A DNA stretch of 64,000 bases from Paenibacillus oceani (GCF_014705615.1 NZ_JACXJA010000048.1:16532-80531); one strand, 5' to 3'. Numbered from the stretch's first letter, positions 9,107-19,074 are shown. A program made the numbers and translations. The notes: generated by a model from the letters alone, not told the origin.

Positions 9107-9273
9107 CTGTCGGTACCCGGGATCAATCAGGCGCGCTGCCGTACGGTACGGATGGCACAATCCCGCTAAGACCATACTGAGAGCCTTCGTTTGGTAATTG
9201 GAACGCTCCACTTCCATGTCATGCGAACCTTTCGGGTACAGCCCCTCCCGGCGCTGCTCGATAACGATCGCGC

Positions 9274-9621
9274 CTAGCGATAAATCTGCTTCATCGAGCC
9301 CGGCTCGATGATGTTGTCCCCTTCCACGGTCGGCGGATTGCCGCCGTTTGCGTCGCCGGGGCGAATGTTTTGCTGCCGATCGTATACGTCCTGCGGAGTC
9401 GTACCGCCTTGCGGAAGGTTCGTATTCACCCGGTCCTCCAGGTAACGCTCATCCCGGATGCCCCGGGTGTCCTGATTCGGGTTTTGCTGCTCTTTCATCC
9501 GGTAATTCGTCTGCTGGCAGCCGGTCGCCGTTACGGTCAGAAGCAGGACCGCCGCGGTCAGCCCGCTTGTGCCAAGCCGCGCTTTCCACCGGCCGGAATG
9601 TGCTTTGTTCGTTATGCTCAT
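9274..9621 (-). CDS. Small putative lipoprotein, function unknown
   Basis: A 115-aa protein with a positively charged N-terminus, a hydrophobic stretch (LTAAVLLLTVTA) and a lipobox TATGC, so it should be lipidated and held on the outer face of the membrane. The rest is hydrophilic and rich in Asn, Gln, Asp and Gly, with no family I recognise. It loosely resembles small sporulation lipoproteins, but nothing in the sequence proves that. The frame extends upstream to a TTG at 9648, but GAAGGTGGAG sits correctly for the ATG at 9621. It is convergent with gltB, and about 170 bases between the gltB terminator and its stop carry no clear feature. Confidence 0.7.
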   Translation of the reverse strand: MSITNKAHSGRWKARLGTSGLTAAVLLLTVTATGCQQTNYRMKEQQNPNQDTRGIRDERYLEDRVNTNLPQGGTTPQDVYDRQQNIRPGDANGGNPPTVEGDNIIEPGSMKQIYR

Positions 9622-9743
9622 GCTAGCTCCACCTTCTTCCTGTTGCAAGATTTACGAAACCTTTTTAGGATGCCCCGCAAATCGTGTTACAATAGAGGGT
9701 ACCCGCTAAAAGAATTTCATCCGTACAAGGAGGCGAATGCGGC

Positions 9744-10481
9744 ATGCCCAAACAAACGATTCTGTTCGATCTGGACGATACGCTGATTCATTGCAACAAA
9801 TATTTCGACGCGGTGCTGATCCAATTCGCCGATCTGATGACGATATGGTTCAATGGGTATCGGCTGACCGAAGACGAGGTGCGCCGCAAGCAGTCCGAGT
9901 TCGATATTGCCGGCGTACACAAGCTCGGGTTTGCCGCCGGTCATTTTCCCCAGTCGTTTCTGGAGACGTACGTCTACTTCTCAGCCCAAACCGGGCGGAA
10001 GCCCAGCGCAGAAGAACGGAAAAGGCTGTATGAGCTGGGCAATAGCGTATACGAATTTCCCGAGATCGAGCCTTACCTGGACATGACGGAGACGCTGGAG
10101 AAGCTCCAGCACGCAGGGCACGAGCTGTTTCTATATACAGGCGGTGAACCTTCGATCCAGCAAGGCAAGGTGAGTAGAATGGGACTGGACGCTTTCTTCG
10201 GCGACCGGTTGTTTATCTCTCCCCATAAAACGACGGAAGTGCTCGAATCGATTTTGACCCGGAGCAAGTTCGACCGCAATGCGACATGGATGATCGGCAA
10301 TTCGATCCGTACCGATGTCGTTCCGGCGCTGGAGACCGGCATTAATGCCATTCATATTCCGGCCATCACCGAGTGGTCGTTCAACATCATCGATATTCTC
10401 GTGAAGCCGAAGCGCGCTTTCCTGCAGTTGAACAAGCTGCTCGACGTTCCGCCCGCCATCCGTAAACACAGCCTGGCCTGA
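9744..10481 (+). CDS. HAD superfamily hydrolase
   Basis: A cytoplasmic phosphatase-type HAD enzyme of 245 aa. Motif I is FDLDDTLIH near the N-terminus (nucleophile Asp and general acid Asp), motif II is the Thr in ELFLYTGGEPS, the motif III lysine is probably in SPHKTTEVL, and motif IV is in the MIGNSIRTDVVPALETG segment. A helical cap occupies roughly residues 20-90. AAGGAGG upstream of the ATG at 9744 supports the start. The substrate is unknown; similar proteins include phosphoglycolate-phosphatase-like and nucleotidase enzymes. It is monocistronic and divergent from the small lipoprotein gene. Confidence 0.85.
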   Translation: MPKQTILFDLDDTLIHCNKYFDAVLIQFADLMTIWFNGYRLTEDEVRRKQSEFDIAGVHKLGFAAGHFPQSFLETYVYFSAQTGRKPSAEERKRLYELGNSVYEFPEIEPYLDMTETLEKLQHAGHELFLYTGGEPSIQQGKVSRMGLDAFFGDRLFISPHKTTEVLESILTRSKFDRNATWMIGNSIRTDVVPALETGINAIHIPAITEWSFNIIDILVKPKRAFLQLNKLLDVPPAIRKHSLA

Positions 10482-10514
10482 TTCGGCCCTGATCTTATCG
10501 CTTGCAGCAAAAAG

Positions 10515-10551
10515 AAGCCTTCATCCCCACTAAAAGGGTGAAGGCTTTTCG
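10515..10551. terminator. Terminator between convergent HAD and solute-binding protein genes
   Basis: AAGCCTTCA (10515-10523) pairs with TGAAGGCTT (10539-10547), extended by CCC/GGG, then TTTTC. It serves the plus-strand HAD gene. The A-rich left flank could let it work for the minus strand as well. Confidence 0.75.
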
Positions 10552-10610
10552 CTTTTCATTTTTCGCTCTGAAGGGGCGTTTCCGGTTTCGCTCCACCGTT
10601 ATCGGGCCGG

Positions 10611-11912
10611 CTACTTCGCTTTCTCCTCCGCGATCAATTTGACCATCTCCTCGTCGATTTGCCGGAAGGCGGTGTTCAGATCGATCGTGCCTTTGGCAAG
10701 ATCCGGGACATATTTGCCGTAGATGGACCGGGCCTTGGCTTCGTACGTAACTTTCGGTGTAATCGGCGCGAACTTTTTGCCAAGAATGGCCTGAAAGTTT
10801 TTATCTTTGTATTTGCTGTTTTTCGCAAACGCTTTCATAACTACGTCGCTTTGCAGCACCGGAATGATCGCCCGCTCGGACAACGACTTCTGCACCTCCT
10901 CGGACAGCATATAGGCGAGAACTTCGGCAGCGGCTTCCTTATGCTTGCTGATCGAGGTAATGCCGAACATCGTAGGCAGCGGCTGTGAGGCAATTCCGGG
11001 CGCGGACTTGTAGGAGGGATAGCTGACCAGATCCCAATTAAGCGTTGTCATATCGAAGTTCAGAAACGCGTTGGCCAGCCCGTCAACCATCGCCAAGTTT
11101 TTCTCCTGAACAAAGTTGCTCGCATTAAGCGACTTGTAGTCCGTCGTCTTCTTCATCTCAATAAGCTGGTTAAAGATCGTGCTCCAGCCGCCGTTCGTCA
11201 GAATGGTCGGCTTCTCCGTCTTCGGATCGACGTACGGGATCGATAAGGAGCTCAAATTCAGATGCGGCTGAACATCGCTTCCGATGCCGTAATATTCAAG
11301 CCCTCCATCCGTCCTGCGCATGCGCTTGGCCACCCCGATCACTTCGTCCCAGGTCACTCCGTCTTTCAGATACGGTACGCCGAACTTGTCGAACAAATCT
11401 TTGTTGTAGTATAGGGCGGCCGCATTATTCACGATTGGTAGCGCATACATTTTCCCGTTTGACATCGACCTCGCCGCTTCTACAGAGGAGGGCTCCAGTT
11501 GGTTCAAATTGACGCCGTATTTCTTAATCAGTTCCGTCATATCGTATTCCAGTTTGTATTGGAGCAGATGAGGAATCGTATTGTCCACCGCCTGCCAGTA
11601 GACGTCGATCTGCGCTCCCGCGGAAAGCATATCCGGAAACTCCATCCCTTTGCCCGAGGCGACGTATTCGATCTCATACCCCGGAAACTTCTTCCTCATC
11701 GTATCGCCGAACCGTTCGTTGAAAGCTTCCTGCGTCCAGCCTGCCGTCGAATAAAAGACGAGCTTGACCGGGTCCTTCTTCACCGGCGTCGTACCGGACG
11801 GTCCCTCCGCCGTCGTCTGCTGTTTCTCAGCCCCGCACGCGGCGAGGAGAAGCAGCAGAACGGCGGCGGAAACCGGAACCATACAGTTTTTTACCCCTAT
11901 CTTCTTGTTCAT
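10611..11912 (-). CDS. Extracellular solute-binding lipoprotein (family 1, carbohydrate type)
   Basis: A 433-aa membrane-anchored binding protein with a signal peptide, lipobox LLAACG and the bilobed fold typical of sugar ABC importers (KLVFYSTAGWT at the start of lobe 1, ALYYNKDLFDKFGVPYLKDG at the hinge region). The frame extends upstream to a GTG, but GGGAGGGG places the start at the ATG at 11912. It is the last gene of the minus-strand carbohydrate locus, downstream of the AraC-type regulator, and has no permease of its own. It shares the hinge-region signature with the orphan binding protein at 59079-60386, so the two are paralogues. It could be an accessory sugar receptor for the same two-component system; the substrate is unknown. 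Confidence 0.88.
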   Translation of the reverse strand: MNKKIGVKNCMVPVSAAVLLLLLAACGAEKQQTTAEGPSGTTPVKKDPVKLVFYSTAGWTQEAFNERFGDTMRKKFPGYEIEYVASGKGMEFPDMLSAGAQIDVYWQAVDNTIPHLLQYKLEYDMTELIKKYGVNLNQLEPSSVEAARSMSNGKMYALPIVNNAAALYYNKDLFDKFGVPYLKDGVTWDEVIGVAKRMRRTDGGLEYYGIGSDVQPHLNLSSLSIPYVDPKTEKPTILTNGGWSTIFNQLIEMKKTTDYKSLNASNFVQEKNLAMVDGLANAFLNFDMTTLNWDLVSYPSYKSAPGIASQPLPTMFGITSISKHKEAAAEVLAYMLSEEVQKSLSERAIIPVLQSDVVMKAFAKNSKYKDKNFQAILGKKFAPITPKVTYEAKARSIYGKYVPDLAKGTIDLNTAFRQIDEEMVKLIAEEKAK

Positions 11913-12072
11913 CTTACCCCTCCCTTTTCCCCTTTGCACATCCTCTATTCGTAATCATCATACGATAGCCGCCGGGGTGGAGAACATGCAATTATCCCGC
12001 AATCTGCATATCCTTTTTTGTAAGGAAAGGGAAGGCGCGGAAAAAGGAGCAGCCGCGATCGGCAACGATCTA

Positions 12073-13656
12073 TCAGGCAAAATCGGACGGACTGCGTCCC
12101 GTATACTTCTTGAACACCCGTGAGAAGTAGCTCGGGTCCTTATACCCGAGCCGGTCCGCCACCTCGTACACAAGCGCCTGTTCCTCCTGAAGCAGACTCA
12201 TCGCCTTTTCCATCTTTTTGCGGAGCACGAAATCGGAGAACGCCTCTCCGGTTACTTCGCGAAACAGCCTGCTTAAGTAGGAGGAGTTGATGCGGATATG
12301 TTCCGCCGCATCCTCGCGCGTGATTTTGTCGAAGATATGCTCCTCGACATAAGTCATGACCGCCTCCATCAGCTTGACCTTGCGCGCCTTCCGGTAATGG
12401 TCGAACTGCAGGCTGATCCGGATAAACCGGTCGCACCACCAGCGGCCCATCTCATCCAGCGAGCGGAACTGCTCCGGGTAACGGAACAGCTTGTAGTCTT
12501 CCTCGTCCAGCACGCTCCTCACGCCTCGGCCCAACCGGTGCACGAGCGACACGAACAGTCCCGCAAACGGGAAAAACAGCTCCTCGGGATATTTATGAGG
12601 AGGATCGAGACGTTTGGCGCTGTCGAAAAACTGGCTGATCACGCGCTCCAGCTCCGCTTCGTCGTTCAGCTCGACGCAATGAACGATCAGCGTCTGATCG
12701 GAGTCGGTCAGCAGCGGCAAGTGTCCGGACGGAGGCAACACCAGATCCTCGTACAGGACGAGTCCCGCTCCGACCGACAGCTTCAGCCGCAGCGCCTGCT
12801 GGGCTTCCGTGAACACAGCCGGCACTTCCGCCAGCGGCACCACCCGGCTGCCGACACCGACCGTAATCGATACTTTCAGATACCGTGCCGCTTCCCGCTT
12901 GGCGCGCTCCACCCATAAAAGCAGTTCGCTCAAGCTGTCTTTGGCGGTGACCGACTGATAGATGACGACCGTCTGTCCGTTGCCCCGCAGATGCGAGATG
13001 CCGCAGCCTCCCAACTGCTCGGAGACGATATTGTGCATGGCGAATTGCAGCAGCGGATCGTCAGCGGGAGACTCGGTCCGGTCGAGCTCGAACACCGCCA
13101 CCGCCGCAAGTCCCGTATCGTCGAGAGGCAGATCGAAGAAGGCGATTTTCTCGCCGATCGGCCCGGTTCTCTTCCCTTCCCCATTCAACCAGTCTTCCAT
13201 AAAAGCCGAGCGGAGGACGGGCAGCTGCCTTTCCATGCTGCGGCGTATCGCCTCGGTGTCGTGCTTGCGTTCCAGAGCTTCGCGCCAATCGTCCCTCGCG
13301 CTTTGCAGCTCTTCGAGCAGTTGCCGCTTGCCGATCGGCTTGAGCAAATAATTGCGGACGCCGAGCCGGATCGCTTTCTGCGCGTATTCGAACTCGTCAT
13401 AACCGGTAAGCACGATCAGCAGCGTCTCCGGCTGCTCCTCCACAATCTGCTCCGCCATCTGCAGGCCGTCCATGACAGGCATCCGCACGTCGGCAAGCAC
13501 CAGGTCGGGCCGATAACGGCGAAACGCCTCAAGCCCGTCGAGACCGTTCTCGGCCGTCCCGACCAGCTCCATCCCGTGTTCGTTCCAGTCGATCGCCTCC
13601 GACAGCCCTTCCCGTACTCTAGGCTCATCCTCGACGATCATCACCTTCATCTTCAT
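12073..13656 (-). CDS. Response regulator, REC plus AraC-type DNA-binding domain (YesN-like)
   Basis: Cytoplasmic transcription activator of 527 aa. The N-terminal receiver domain has the acidic pair in VEDEP, phospho-acceptor Asp56 in VLADVRMPVMDG and the conserved Lys in YLLKPIGK. The C-terminal AraC/XylS domain has two helix-turn-helix units (INSSYLSRLFREVTGEAFSDF and VADRLGYKDPSYFSRVFKKYTG). A middle region of about 280 residues links them. The start codon overlaps the kinase reading frame by 32 nt, with GGAGGGGG just upstream. This is the usual partner of a YesM-type kinase next to an LplABC importer in Paenibacillus, controlling sugar uptake in response to an extracellular ligand. Confidence 0.93.
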   Translation of the reverse strand: MKMKVMIVEDEPRVREGLSEAIDWNEHGMELVGTAENGLDGLEAFRRYRPDLVLADVRMPVMDGLQMAEQIVEEQPETLLIVLTGYDEFEYAQKAIRLGVRNYLLKPIGKRQLLEELQSARDDWREALERKHDTEAIRRSMERQLPVLRSAFMEDWLNGEGKRTGPIGEKIAFFDLPLDDTGLAAVAVFELDRTESPADDPLLQFAMHNIVSEQLGGCGISHLRGNGQTVVIYQSVTAKDSLSELLLWVERAKREAARYLKVSITVGVGSRVVPLAEVPAVFTEAQQALRLKLSVGAGLVLYEDLVLPPSGHLPLLTDSDQTLIVHCVELNDEAELERVISQFFDSAKRLDPPHKYPEELFFPFAGLFVSLVHRLGRGVRSVLDEEDYKLFRYPEQFRSLDEMGRWWCDRFIRISLQFDHYRKARKVKLMEAVMTYVEEHIFDKITREDAAEHIRINSSYLSRLFREVTGEAFSDFVLRKKMEKAMSLLQEEQALVYEVADRLGYKDPSYFSRVFKKYTGRSPSDFA

Positions 13657-15502
13657 GGCGGCCCCCCTCCAATCTGGACTCGGCGATCCGGATCGCCACG
13701 GTCGTCCCGCCGAACGGTTCGCTCGTCATCTCGAATCGCATATCTTCTTCGCCATATATGAGCCGCAGCCGCTGATACAAATTGCGCAACCCGTACGTCT
13801 TCCCGCCCTCGGGCCGTTCGTCGCGCACGGCCTCCAGCAGCTCCTTAAGCCGGGGAGCCGGAATGCCGATACCCGAGTCCGTCACCTCGAACAAGATCCA
13901 CGGCCCGTCCCGAACCGTTCTCACCCGAAGCCGGCAGGCGTCAGCCAAAGCTTCCAGACCGTGAACGATCGCATTTTCCACGACAGGCTGCAGCATCAGC
14001 TTAATGATCTTCACCTCATGCAGCGTACCATCGATGTCCCATTCCACTTCGAACTTGCCTTTATGCCGGAACTGCTGAATCCGGATATACGTCTTCAGAT
14101 GGTCGATCGTCTCGCGAACGGTAACGAACTCCTTGCCCCTGCTTAAGCTCAGCCGAAAAAACCGCGACAAATCGAGCACCATGTCGCTGATCTCGTTATT
14201 GTCCGAACGCTCGGCCGCCCAGTAGATCGAATCCAGCGTATTGTACAGAAAGTGCGGATTCATCTGCGATTGCAGCAGCTTGAGCTCCACGTCCTTGCCG
14301 CGCAGCTCCTGCTCGAACATCGCTTGGCGCATCTGCTGCTCATTGACGACCATATCGTTAAACCGTTTCTGCAAATAACCGAATTCGTCCATCCTCGATA
14401 TGGGCACCGGGACGAACGGCGCCCCGCTCTCGACGCGCCGGATGCCGGCCATCAGTTGGCGGATCGGAGTCGAAATCTGCATATACAGCAGCGTGAACAG
14501 TGCAAAAGAAAGCAGCACCAATACGGCGAGCACCGCGTACAGCAGCAGCTTCATCCGCCGGATCTCGCCCATGATCTCCTCTTCCGGAATGCACATGGCC
14601 ACCTTCCAGCCCGTCAGCTCAGACTGTTTCTGGACGAACCGGTACTCACGATCCCCCAGTGCGACCGGCGCGTATTCGGAAGCCGGAAAGCGCCACGCTT
14701 CCCCGCCATGCCCGTCTTGCGGCTGTTCGGGTACTATCCGGCCCGCCGCCGCATGTTGAAAATCCGGGTCACCCTTGCTCCAGATCACGTTCCCGCCTCC
14801 GTCATAGATCAGGATGCCGGTTCCCTTCCACAGCGGGCTGTCGCCGACCAGCATCTCGAAGATCGATTTCTCCGTATTAACGAGAAGCACGTTGGCTCCG
14901 CCGCCGTCGGACGCACGCAGCAGCCGGGCCACACTGACAAGGCCGCTGTGGCTCTCTGCATAGGAAGGCGCCGAGGCGATCAGATCGGCCCCGATCAGCG
15001 GCGTTCCTTTATAGTCCTTCACGCCTTGGAGCCAGTCCGGCTTGGCGCCGGGATCGGATGCAGAAGACGCCGAATAAATGCCGTCCTTGGTGGTCAGCAT
15101 TTTGTTCGACGTTTCGTTATAGATTCCGACGGAATCGATATATTGGTTCACCACGGAAAACGACTTCAGGTCGCCCATCACCTCGAGCAGCGGCCATACC
15201 GCGTCAGGCGAACGGAAGTCGGGATACCGGCCCAGCTGCTTCAGCAGATTGTCGCTTGCTGCGATCGATTCCGACAGCTTGACCGTATTCTCCATATACA
15301 TCTCGATGCCGGAAATCGCCGTTCCGAGCGCCTGCTCCGCCGAAGTGCGGATTTTCTGTTCCAGCACGTTTTGAAACCATAAAATCAACAGGAAAGTGAC
15401 CACCGCAAATACCGCCAGGCTGCCGACCGCGAACATAAGAAGTGTCGATTTAATAGTGCGTTTTCGGGAGAAGGCGAGCTTGCTTCGATTCACGACGATC
15501 AC
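13625..15502 (-). CDS. Sensor histidine kinase of the YesM type
   Basis: Membrane kinase of 625 aa. One membrane segment near residues 16-40 (LLMFAVGSLAVFAVVTFLLI) and a second near 320-345 enclose a large extracellular sensor domain, probably Cache-like. A HAMP linker follows. The kinase region has the phospho-acceptor His in QMNPHFLYNTLDSIYW (HisKA_7TM/His_kinase family) and an ATPase domain with the N box in LMLQPVVENAIVHGLE and the G1 box in DSGIGIP. The start is a GTG with a weak ribosome binding site, and the GTG three codons later is an alternative. It is overlapped by the response regulator and lies directly downstream of the binding protein and permeases it probably serves. Confidence 0.92.
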   Translation of the reverse strand: MIVVNRSKLAFSRKRTIKSTLLMFAVGSLAVFAVVTFLLILWFQNVLEQKIRTSAEQALGTAISGIEMYMENTVKLSESIAASDNLLKQLGRYPDFRSPDAVWPLLEVMGDLKSFSVVNQYIDSVGIYNETSNKMLTTKDGIYSASSASDPGAKPDWLQGVKDYKGTPLIGADLIASAPSYAESHSGLVSVARLLRASDGGGANVLLVNTEKSIFEMLVGDSPLWKGTGILIYDGGGNVIWSKGDPDFQHAAAGRIVPEQPQDGHGGEAWRFPASEYAPVALGDREYRFVQKQSELTGWKVAMCIPEEEIMGEIRRMKLLLYAVLAVLVLLSFALFTLLYMQISTPIRQLMAGIRRVESGAPFVPVPISRMDEFGYLQKRFNDMVVNEQQMRQAMFEQELRGKDVELKLLQSQMNPHFLYNTLDSIYWAAERSDNNEISDMVLDLSRFFRLSLSRGKEFVTVRETIDHLKTYIRIQQFRHKGKFEVEWDIDGTLHEVKIIKLMLQPVVENAIVHGLEALADACRLRVRTVRDGPWILFEVTDSGIGIPAPRLKELLEAVRDERPEGGKTYGLRNLYQRLRLIYGEEDMRFEMTSEPFGGTTVAIRIAESRLEGGRHEDEGDDRRG

Positions 15503-15657
15503 CGCTTCTGCTGGGCGTTATGCCCGTTTTCTGAGTTTCTTGACTATATCTTCACCAATTGTATCATAGGAGGCAGGATAACGGAGCACGCAAGCCGTTA
15601 GCGTCCGAAGAGGCGCTCCGTTTACAGGGACTGCCTGCACCCTTCATCCCGATGCTC

Positions 15658-17199
15658 TTACTTACCTTTTTTGGCGTACCACTCTTCAACTTCCTTTAAT
15701 ATTTTGTCTCCGCCTTTAGCTTTGTAATCGGTGACAAACTTGTCGAACGCTTCGAGCGGCAGCTCGCCGATAATGATTTTCACGAACGTTTCGTCGCGCA
15801 GCTTGCGCAGGCTGCTCAAATTCTCGATCATCCCCGGGGTAGGCGAACCGGTGAACTGGTCGCGAATCGCGTTTTTAACCGACAGGTTGATATTGTCGAC
15901 GAGCTTGAAATCGGCGCCGAGCGACTCCATCTTACCGGAATTGAGTTCCTTCGGCTGCATGAACATCAGCTGCTGGCGGTAGCCGTACTTGTTGTGGTTT
16001 TCGAAGTTCAGCGCCAGCTTGCCGTCTTTTTTCGTATACATGAAGTTTTCGCCGTACTCGCCGAAGCCGAACACGAACTTGTCGATATTGTTCTGAACGG
16101 ACAGCCAGTCGAGCATGTTCAGGATCGCTTCCGGATGTTTCGCTTTGCTCGTAATGACGGCGAACGACTTGTAGGCCGGGTCTCCGAACACGCCTTTTTT
16201 GCCGGTAGGGCCGGTCGGCGGATCGATGGCGATCCAGTTTGCCGCAGGGTCGTTCGTTTTGCTCGTATTGATCTCGTTGCGCGCTGCCGCCCAGTTTCCT
16301 TCGTACAGCCCGACCTTGTTGTTGCTGACCTTCTCCGTGTACGCCTTCACTTTGGTCAGCGGCCATTCGTTATCGAGCAGCTTGTCGGCGTGCAGCTTGC
16401 GGATGTAAGCGAGCGCGTCCTTCATCTCGGGCTGGATGTCCGCTTGGACGATTTTGCCGTCCTTGATGATCCACTCGTCCGGGATGACACCGAAGGCTCC
16501 GAACAAGCCCGACCAGCCTTTCAAATTATCGTAGCCGATAAAGCCGTACGTATCCAGTTTGCCGTTGCCGTCCGGGTCCTGCTCTTTGAACGCTTTGGCG
16601 ACGTTGTGAAAGTCGTCGAGCGTCTTCGGCACGTCCAGCTTCAGCTTGTCGAGCCAGTCTTTGCGCACATAGAAGTTGTTCGTTCCGAGGTTCCCGTCGT
16701 TCAGTACCGGCACGGCATAGATTTTGCCGTTGTATTTGGCGGCTTCCCACGCGTCGGGGAATACGGCGTTCGACAAGTTTTTGTAATTTTTCACTTTGTC
16801 GCCGAGATCCATCAGCGCACCCTGCTTCGCATTGTCCATTAGCCAAGATTGGCTCGTCGCCGGAAGGACGAAGAAATCGGGGATGTCGCCGGAAGCGAAC
16901 TTCAGGTTCAGCTTGCTTATAAAATCATCCGGAGTGGCCGGGCCGTATTCGATCTCGAGGTCCACGTTCGTTTCCTTCTCCAGCATCGCCGTCCAAGGAT
17001 TTTCATTGATCGTCTGGCCGTCCGGAAATTTCAAGCCCCCGGACATAAATACTTTCACGACAGGCGCTTTCTCCGGCTCCTTCGCCTTCGAATCCGCTCC
17101 GCCGGCGCTGCCCTTTTGCCCCGTTTGACCGGAGGAGCAGCCCGCTGCCAGCACTGTGGCCAGCAAGGAATGGACGACAAGTGTTTTTCTCAGCTTCAT
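15658..17199 (-). CDS. Extracellular solute-binding lipoprotein of an LplA-type importer
   Basis: A 513-aa binding protein with signal peptide, lipobox TVLAAGC, then a Gly/Ser linker and a bilobed domain. Its length and motifs (DFFVLPATSQSW, KDWLDKLKLDVPKTLDDFHNVAKAFKEQDPDGNGK) match the LplA/YtcQ group of Bacillales, which bind oligosaccharides. The DPDGNGKLDTYG stretch looks like a calcium-binding loop, common in this group. GGGAGG upstream supports the ATG at 17199. It follows the two permease genes and precedes the sensor kinase. No ATPase is present; such importers usually share an MsmX-type ATPase encoded elsewhere. Confidence 0.93.
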   Translation of the reverse strand: MKLRKTLVVHSLLATVLAAGCSSGQTGQKGSAGGADSKAKEPEKAPVVKVFMSGGLKFPDGQTINENPWTAMLEKETNVDLEIEYGPATPDDFISKLNLKFASGDIPDFFVLPATSQSWLMDNAKQGALMDLGDKVKNYKNLSNAVFPDAWEAAKYNGKIYAVPVLNDGNLGTNNFYVRKDWLDKLKLDVPKTLDDFHNVAKAFKEQDPDGNGKLDTYGFIGYDNLKGWSGLFGAFGVIPDEWIIKDGKIVQADIQPEMKDALAYIRKLHADKLLDNEWPLTKVKAYTEKVSNNKVGLYEGNWAAARNEINTSKTNDPAANWIAIDPPTGPTGKKGVFGDPAYKSFAVITSKAKHPEAILNMLDWLSVQNNIDKFVFGFGEYGENFMYTKKDGKLALNFENHNKYGYRQQLMFMQPKELNSGKMESLGADFKLVDNINLSVKNAIRDQFTGSPTPGMIENLSSLRKLRDETFVKIIIGELPLEAFDKFVTDYKAKGGDKILKEVEEWYAKKGK

Positions 17200-17290
17200 G
17201 TTGAAAGGTGCCTCCCTTTTCTTGTCTTTGTTAGTATAACTCTTCTTGCCTTGGTTCTCTTCCCTTCTGACGAAAGCGGCTGCGGAGCCC

Positions 17291-18160
17291 TTATTCCTTC
17301 ACCGCTCCGAGCATCACTCCTTTCACGAAAAACTTTTGCAGAAACGGGTACAGAATGATCATCGGCAATACGCTTGCCATAATTGTCGCCGCCTTTAACG
17401 TTTCCGGAGCGACGAGGAACAGCCCCATGTTGTTCGTAAGCTCGATATTCGATTCGTTCTGGACGATCAGGTTCCGCAAATACACCTGCAGCGGGTTCAA
17501 GTCGGCGTTGCTTATATACATAACCGCATCGAAGTAGCTGTTCCAGTGCATCACCGCGTAAAACAGCGTCAGCGTCGCAATGGCCGGCAGCGACAGCGGA
17601 ATGAACAGCCGCGTCAGGATCGTCCAGTGGCCGGCACCGTCGATTTTGGCGGATTCCTCGAGACTTTCCGGGATCGATTCGAAAAAGTTTTTCATCAGAA
17701 TCAGGTTAAAGGCGCTAACTGCGGAAGGCAGAATTAGCGACCAGAACGTATTGAGCATGCTCAGCTCTTTCAGAAGCAGAAAGCTCGGGATCATGCCGCC
17801 GCTGAACAGCATTGTGAATACGACCATCGCCATAATGGCACTGCGTCCTTTGAGCGTCCGGCGCGAGACGGCATAGGCCATCAGGCACGTCAGGATCATG
17901 TTGATCGCCGTACCGAATACTGTCCGCATGACCGATATGCCGAACGATTTGTAAAACGCGCTGTCTTGCAGAAGCAGCTTGTAAGCCTCCAATTGAAAAT
18001 CAATCGGATAAATCGTCACCTGATTGGAGGAGACCGCATGCGGACTGCTCAGCGATTGGGCCAGGACATGCAGGAACGGGAACAGCGTGAGCAGCCCGAA
18101 GCCGGCCAGCAGCGTATAGTTCAGTGCACTTCCGAGTTTTTCCGACCAAGAACGGTTCAT
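17291..18160 (-). CDS. ABC sugar permease, LplC/YtcP type
   Basis: A 289-aa polytopic membrane protein with about six hydrophobic segments and the EAA loop (SLEESAKIDGAGHWTILTRLFIPLS) that docks the ATPase. It ends with the family-typical VKGVMLGAVKE. GGGGAGGGG precedes the ATG at 18160. That ATG overlaps the stop of the upstream permease as TAATG, so the pair is translationally coupled. With the preceding permease and the downstream binding protein it forms an LplBCA-type oligosaccharide importer. Confidence 0.93.
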   Translation of the reverse strand: MNRSWSEKLGSALNYTLLAGFGLLTLFPFLHVLAQSLSSPHAVSSNQVTIYPIDFQLEAYKLLLQDSAFYKSFGISVMRTVFGTAINMILTCLMAYAVSRRTLKGRSAIMAMVVFTMLFSGGMIPSFLLLKELSMLNTFWSLILPSAVSAFNLILMKNFFESIPESLEESAKIDGAGHWTILTRLFIPLSLPAIATLTLFYAVMHWNSYFDAVMYISNADLNPLQVYLRNLIVQNESNIELTNNMGLFLVAPETLKAATIMASVLPMIILYPFLQKFFVKGVMLGAVKE

Positions 18161-19074
18161 TACCACACCCCTCCCCCGTAACGCTTCGCAATCCGGTTGG
18201 CGATCAGTATGAGCACCAGTCCGACGACGGATTGGAACAGCCCGACAGCAGTCGCGAAGCTGAACTTCTGCTCGGTCAAGCCGACGCGGTACACGTACGT
18301 ATCGATAATATCGCCTACCTCGTAGACGAGCGGATTGTACAACATGAAGATTTGCTGGACGCCAAGCTCGAGAATATTCCCTAACTGGAGCACCAGCAAA
18401 ATCAGAATCGTACTGCGGATGCTCGGCAGCGTAATATGCCAGATTTCATGGCGCTTCTTCGCCCCGTCGATTCGGGCCGCCTCATACAGCGACGGGTCCA
18501 CCCCGGTGATCGCCGCGAGGTAAATGATCGAAGCCCATCCGGATTCCTTCAAAATGTCGGTGATGATCAGAATGCCCCGGAAGTACGCCTTCTCTCCCAG
18601 AAACAACACCGGCTCGAAGCCCAAGAAGACGAGAACCGTGTTGATGATGCCCGTACCCGACAGCACGTTAATGACGATACCGCCGAAAATAACCCAGGAG
18701 AAAAAGTGCGGGATGTAAAACAAGGTCTGGGCCGTCCGTTTAAACCAGGAGATTCGCACCTCGTTGAGCATTAGCGCGATCAGAATCGGAACGGGAAAGC
18801 CCCATACAAGCTTGTATACGCTGATCAGCAGCGTATTGCGGAATACGGTCAGAAACTCGTCGTCGGCAAAAAAACGTTCGAAATGCTTTAAGCCGACAAA
18901 CTCGCTGCCGCTCATGCCGAGAAACGGGCTGTAATCCTGAAATGCGATCAGCACGCCGTACATCGGTACATACTTGAAGAGGATAAAATAAAGCAATCCC
19001 GGAAACAGGAACACGTACAACAGCCATTCCGTCCGCAGATGCTTCCGCCAGTTGTCGCGGGTTGCAGTTTTCAT
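18160..19074 (-). CDS. ABC sugar permease, LplB type
   Basis: A 304-aa inner membrane component with an N-terminal segment WLLYVFLFPGLLYFILFKYVPMYG typical of LplB, then YSPFLGMSGSEFVGLKHFERFF, and the EAA loop SLYEAARIDGAKKRHEIWHITLPS. The frame can be extended upstream to 19110, but GGAAAGGTG lies about 10 bases before the ATG at 19074, which also gives the usual N-terminus. It is the first gene of the importer cluster. Confidence 0.92.
   Translation of the reverse strand: MKTATRDNWRKHLRTEWLLYVFLFPGLLYFILFKYVPMYGVLIAFQDYSPFLGMSGSEFVGLKHFERFFADDEFLTVFRNTLLISVYKLVWGFPVPILIALMLNEVRISWFKRTAQTLFYIPHFFSWVIFGGIVINVLSGTGIINTVLVFLGFEPVLFLGEKAYFRGILIITDILKESGWASIIYLAAITGVDPSLYEAARIDGAKKRHEIWHITLPSIRSTILILLVLQLGNILELGVQQIFMLYNPLVYEVGDIIDTYVYRVGLTEQKFSFATAVGLFQSVVGLVLILIANRIAKRYGGGVW

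Noticed and set aside
9107..9273. Open minus-strand stretch between the gltB terminator and the small lipoprotein gene
   Set aside because: It reads open for some 60 codons but directly follows a stop codon, has no start or ribosome binding site and crosses the terminator.
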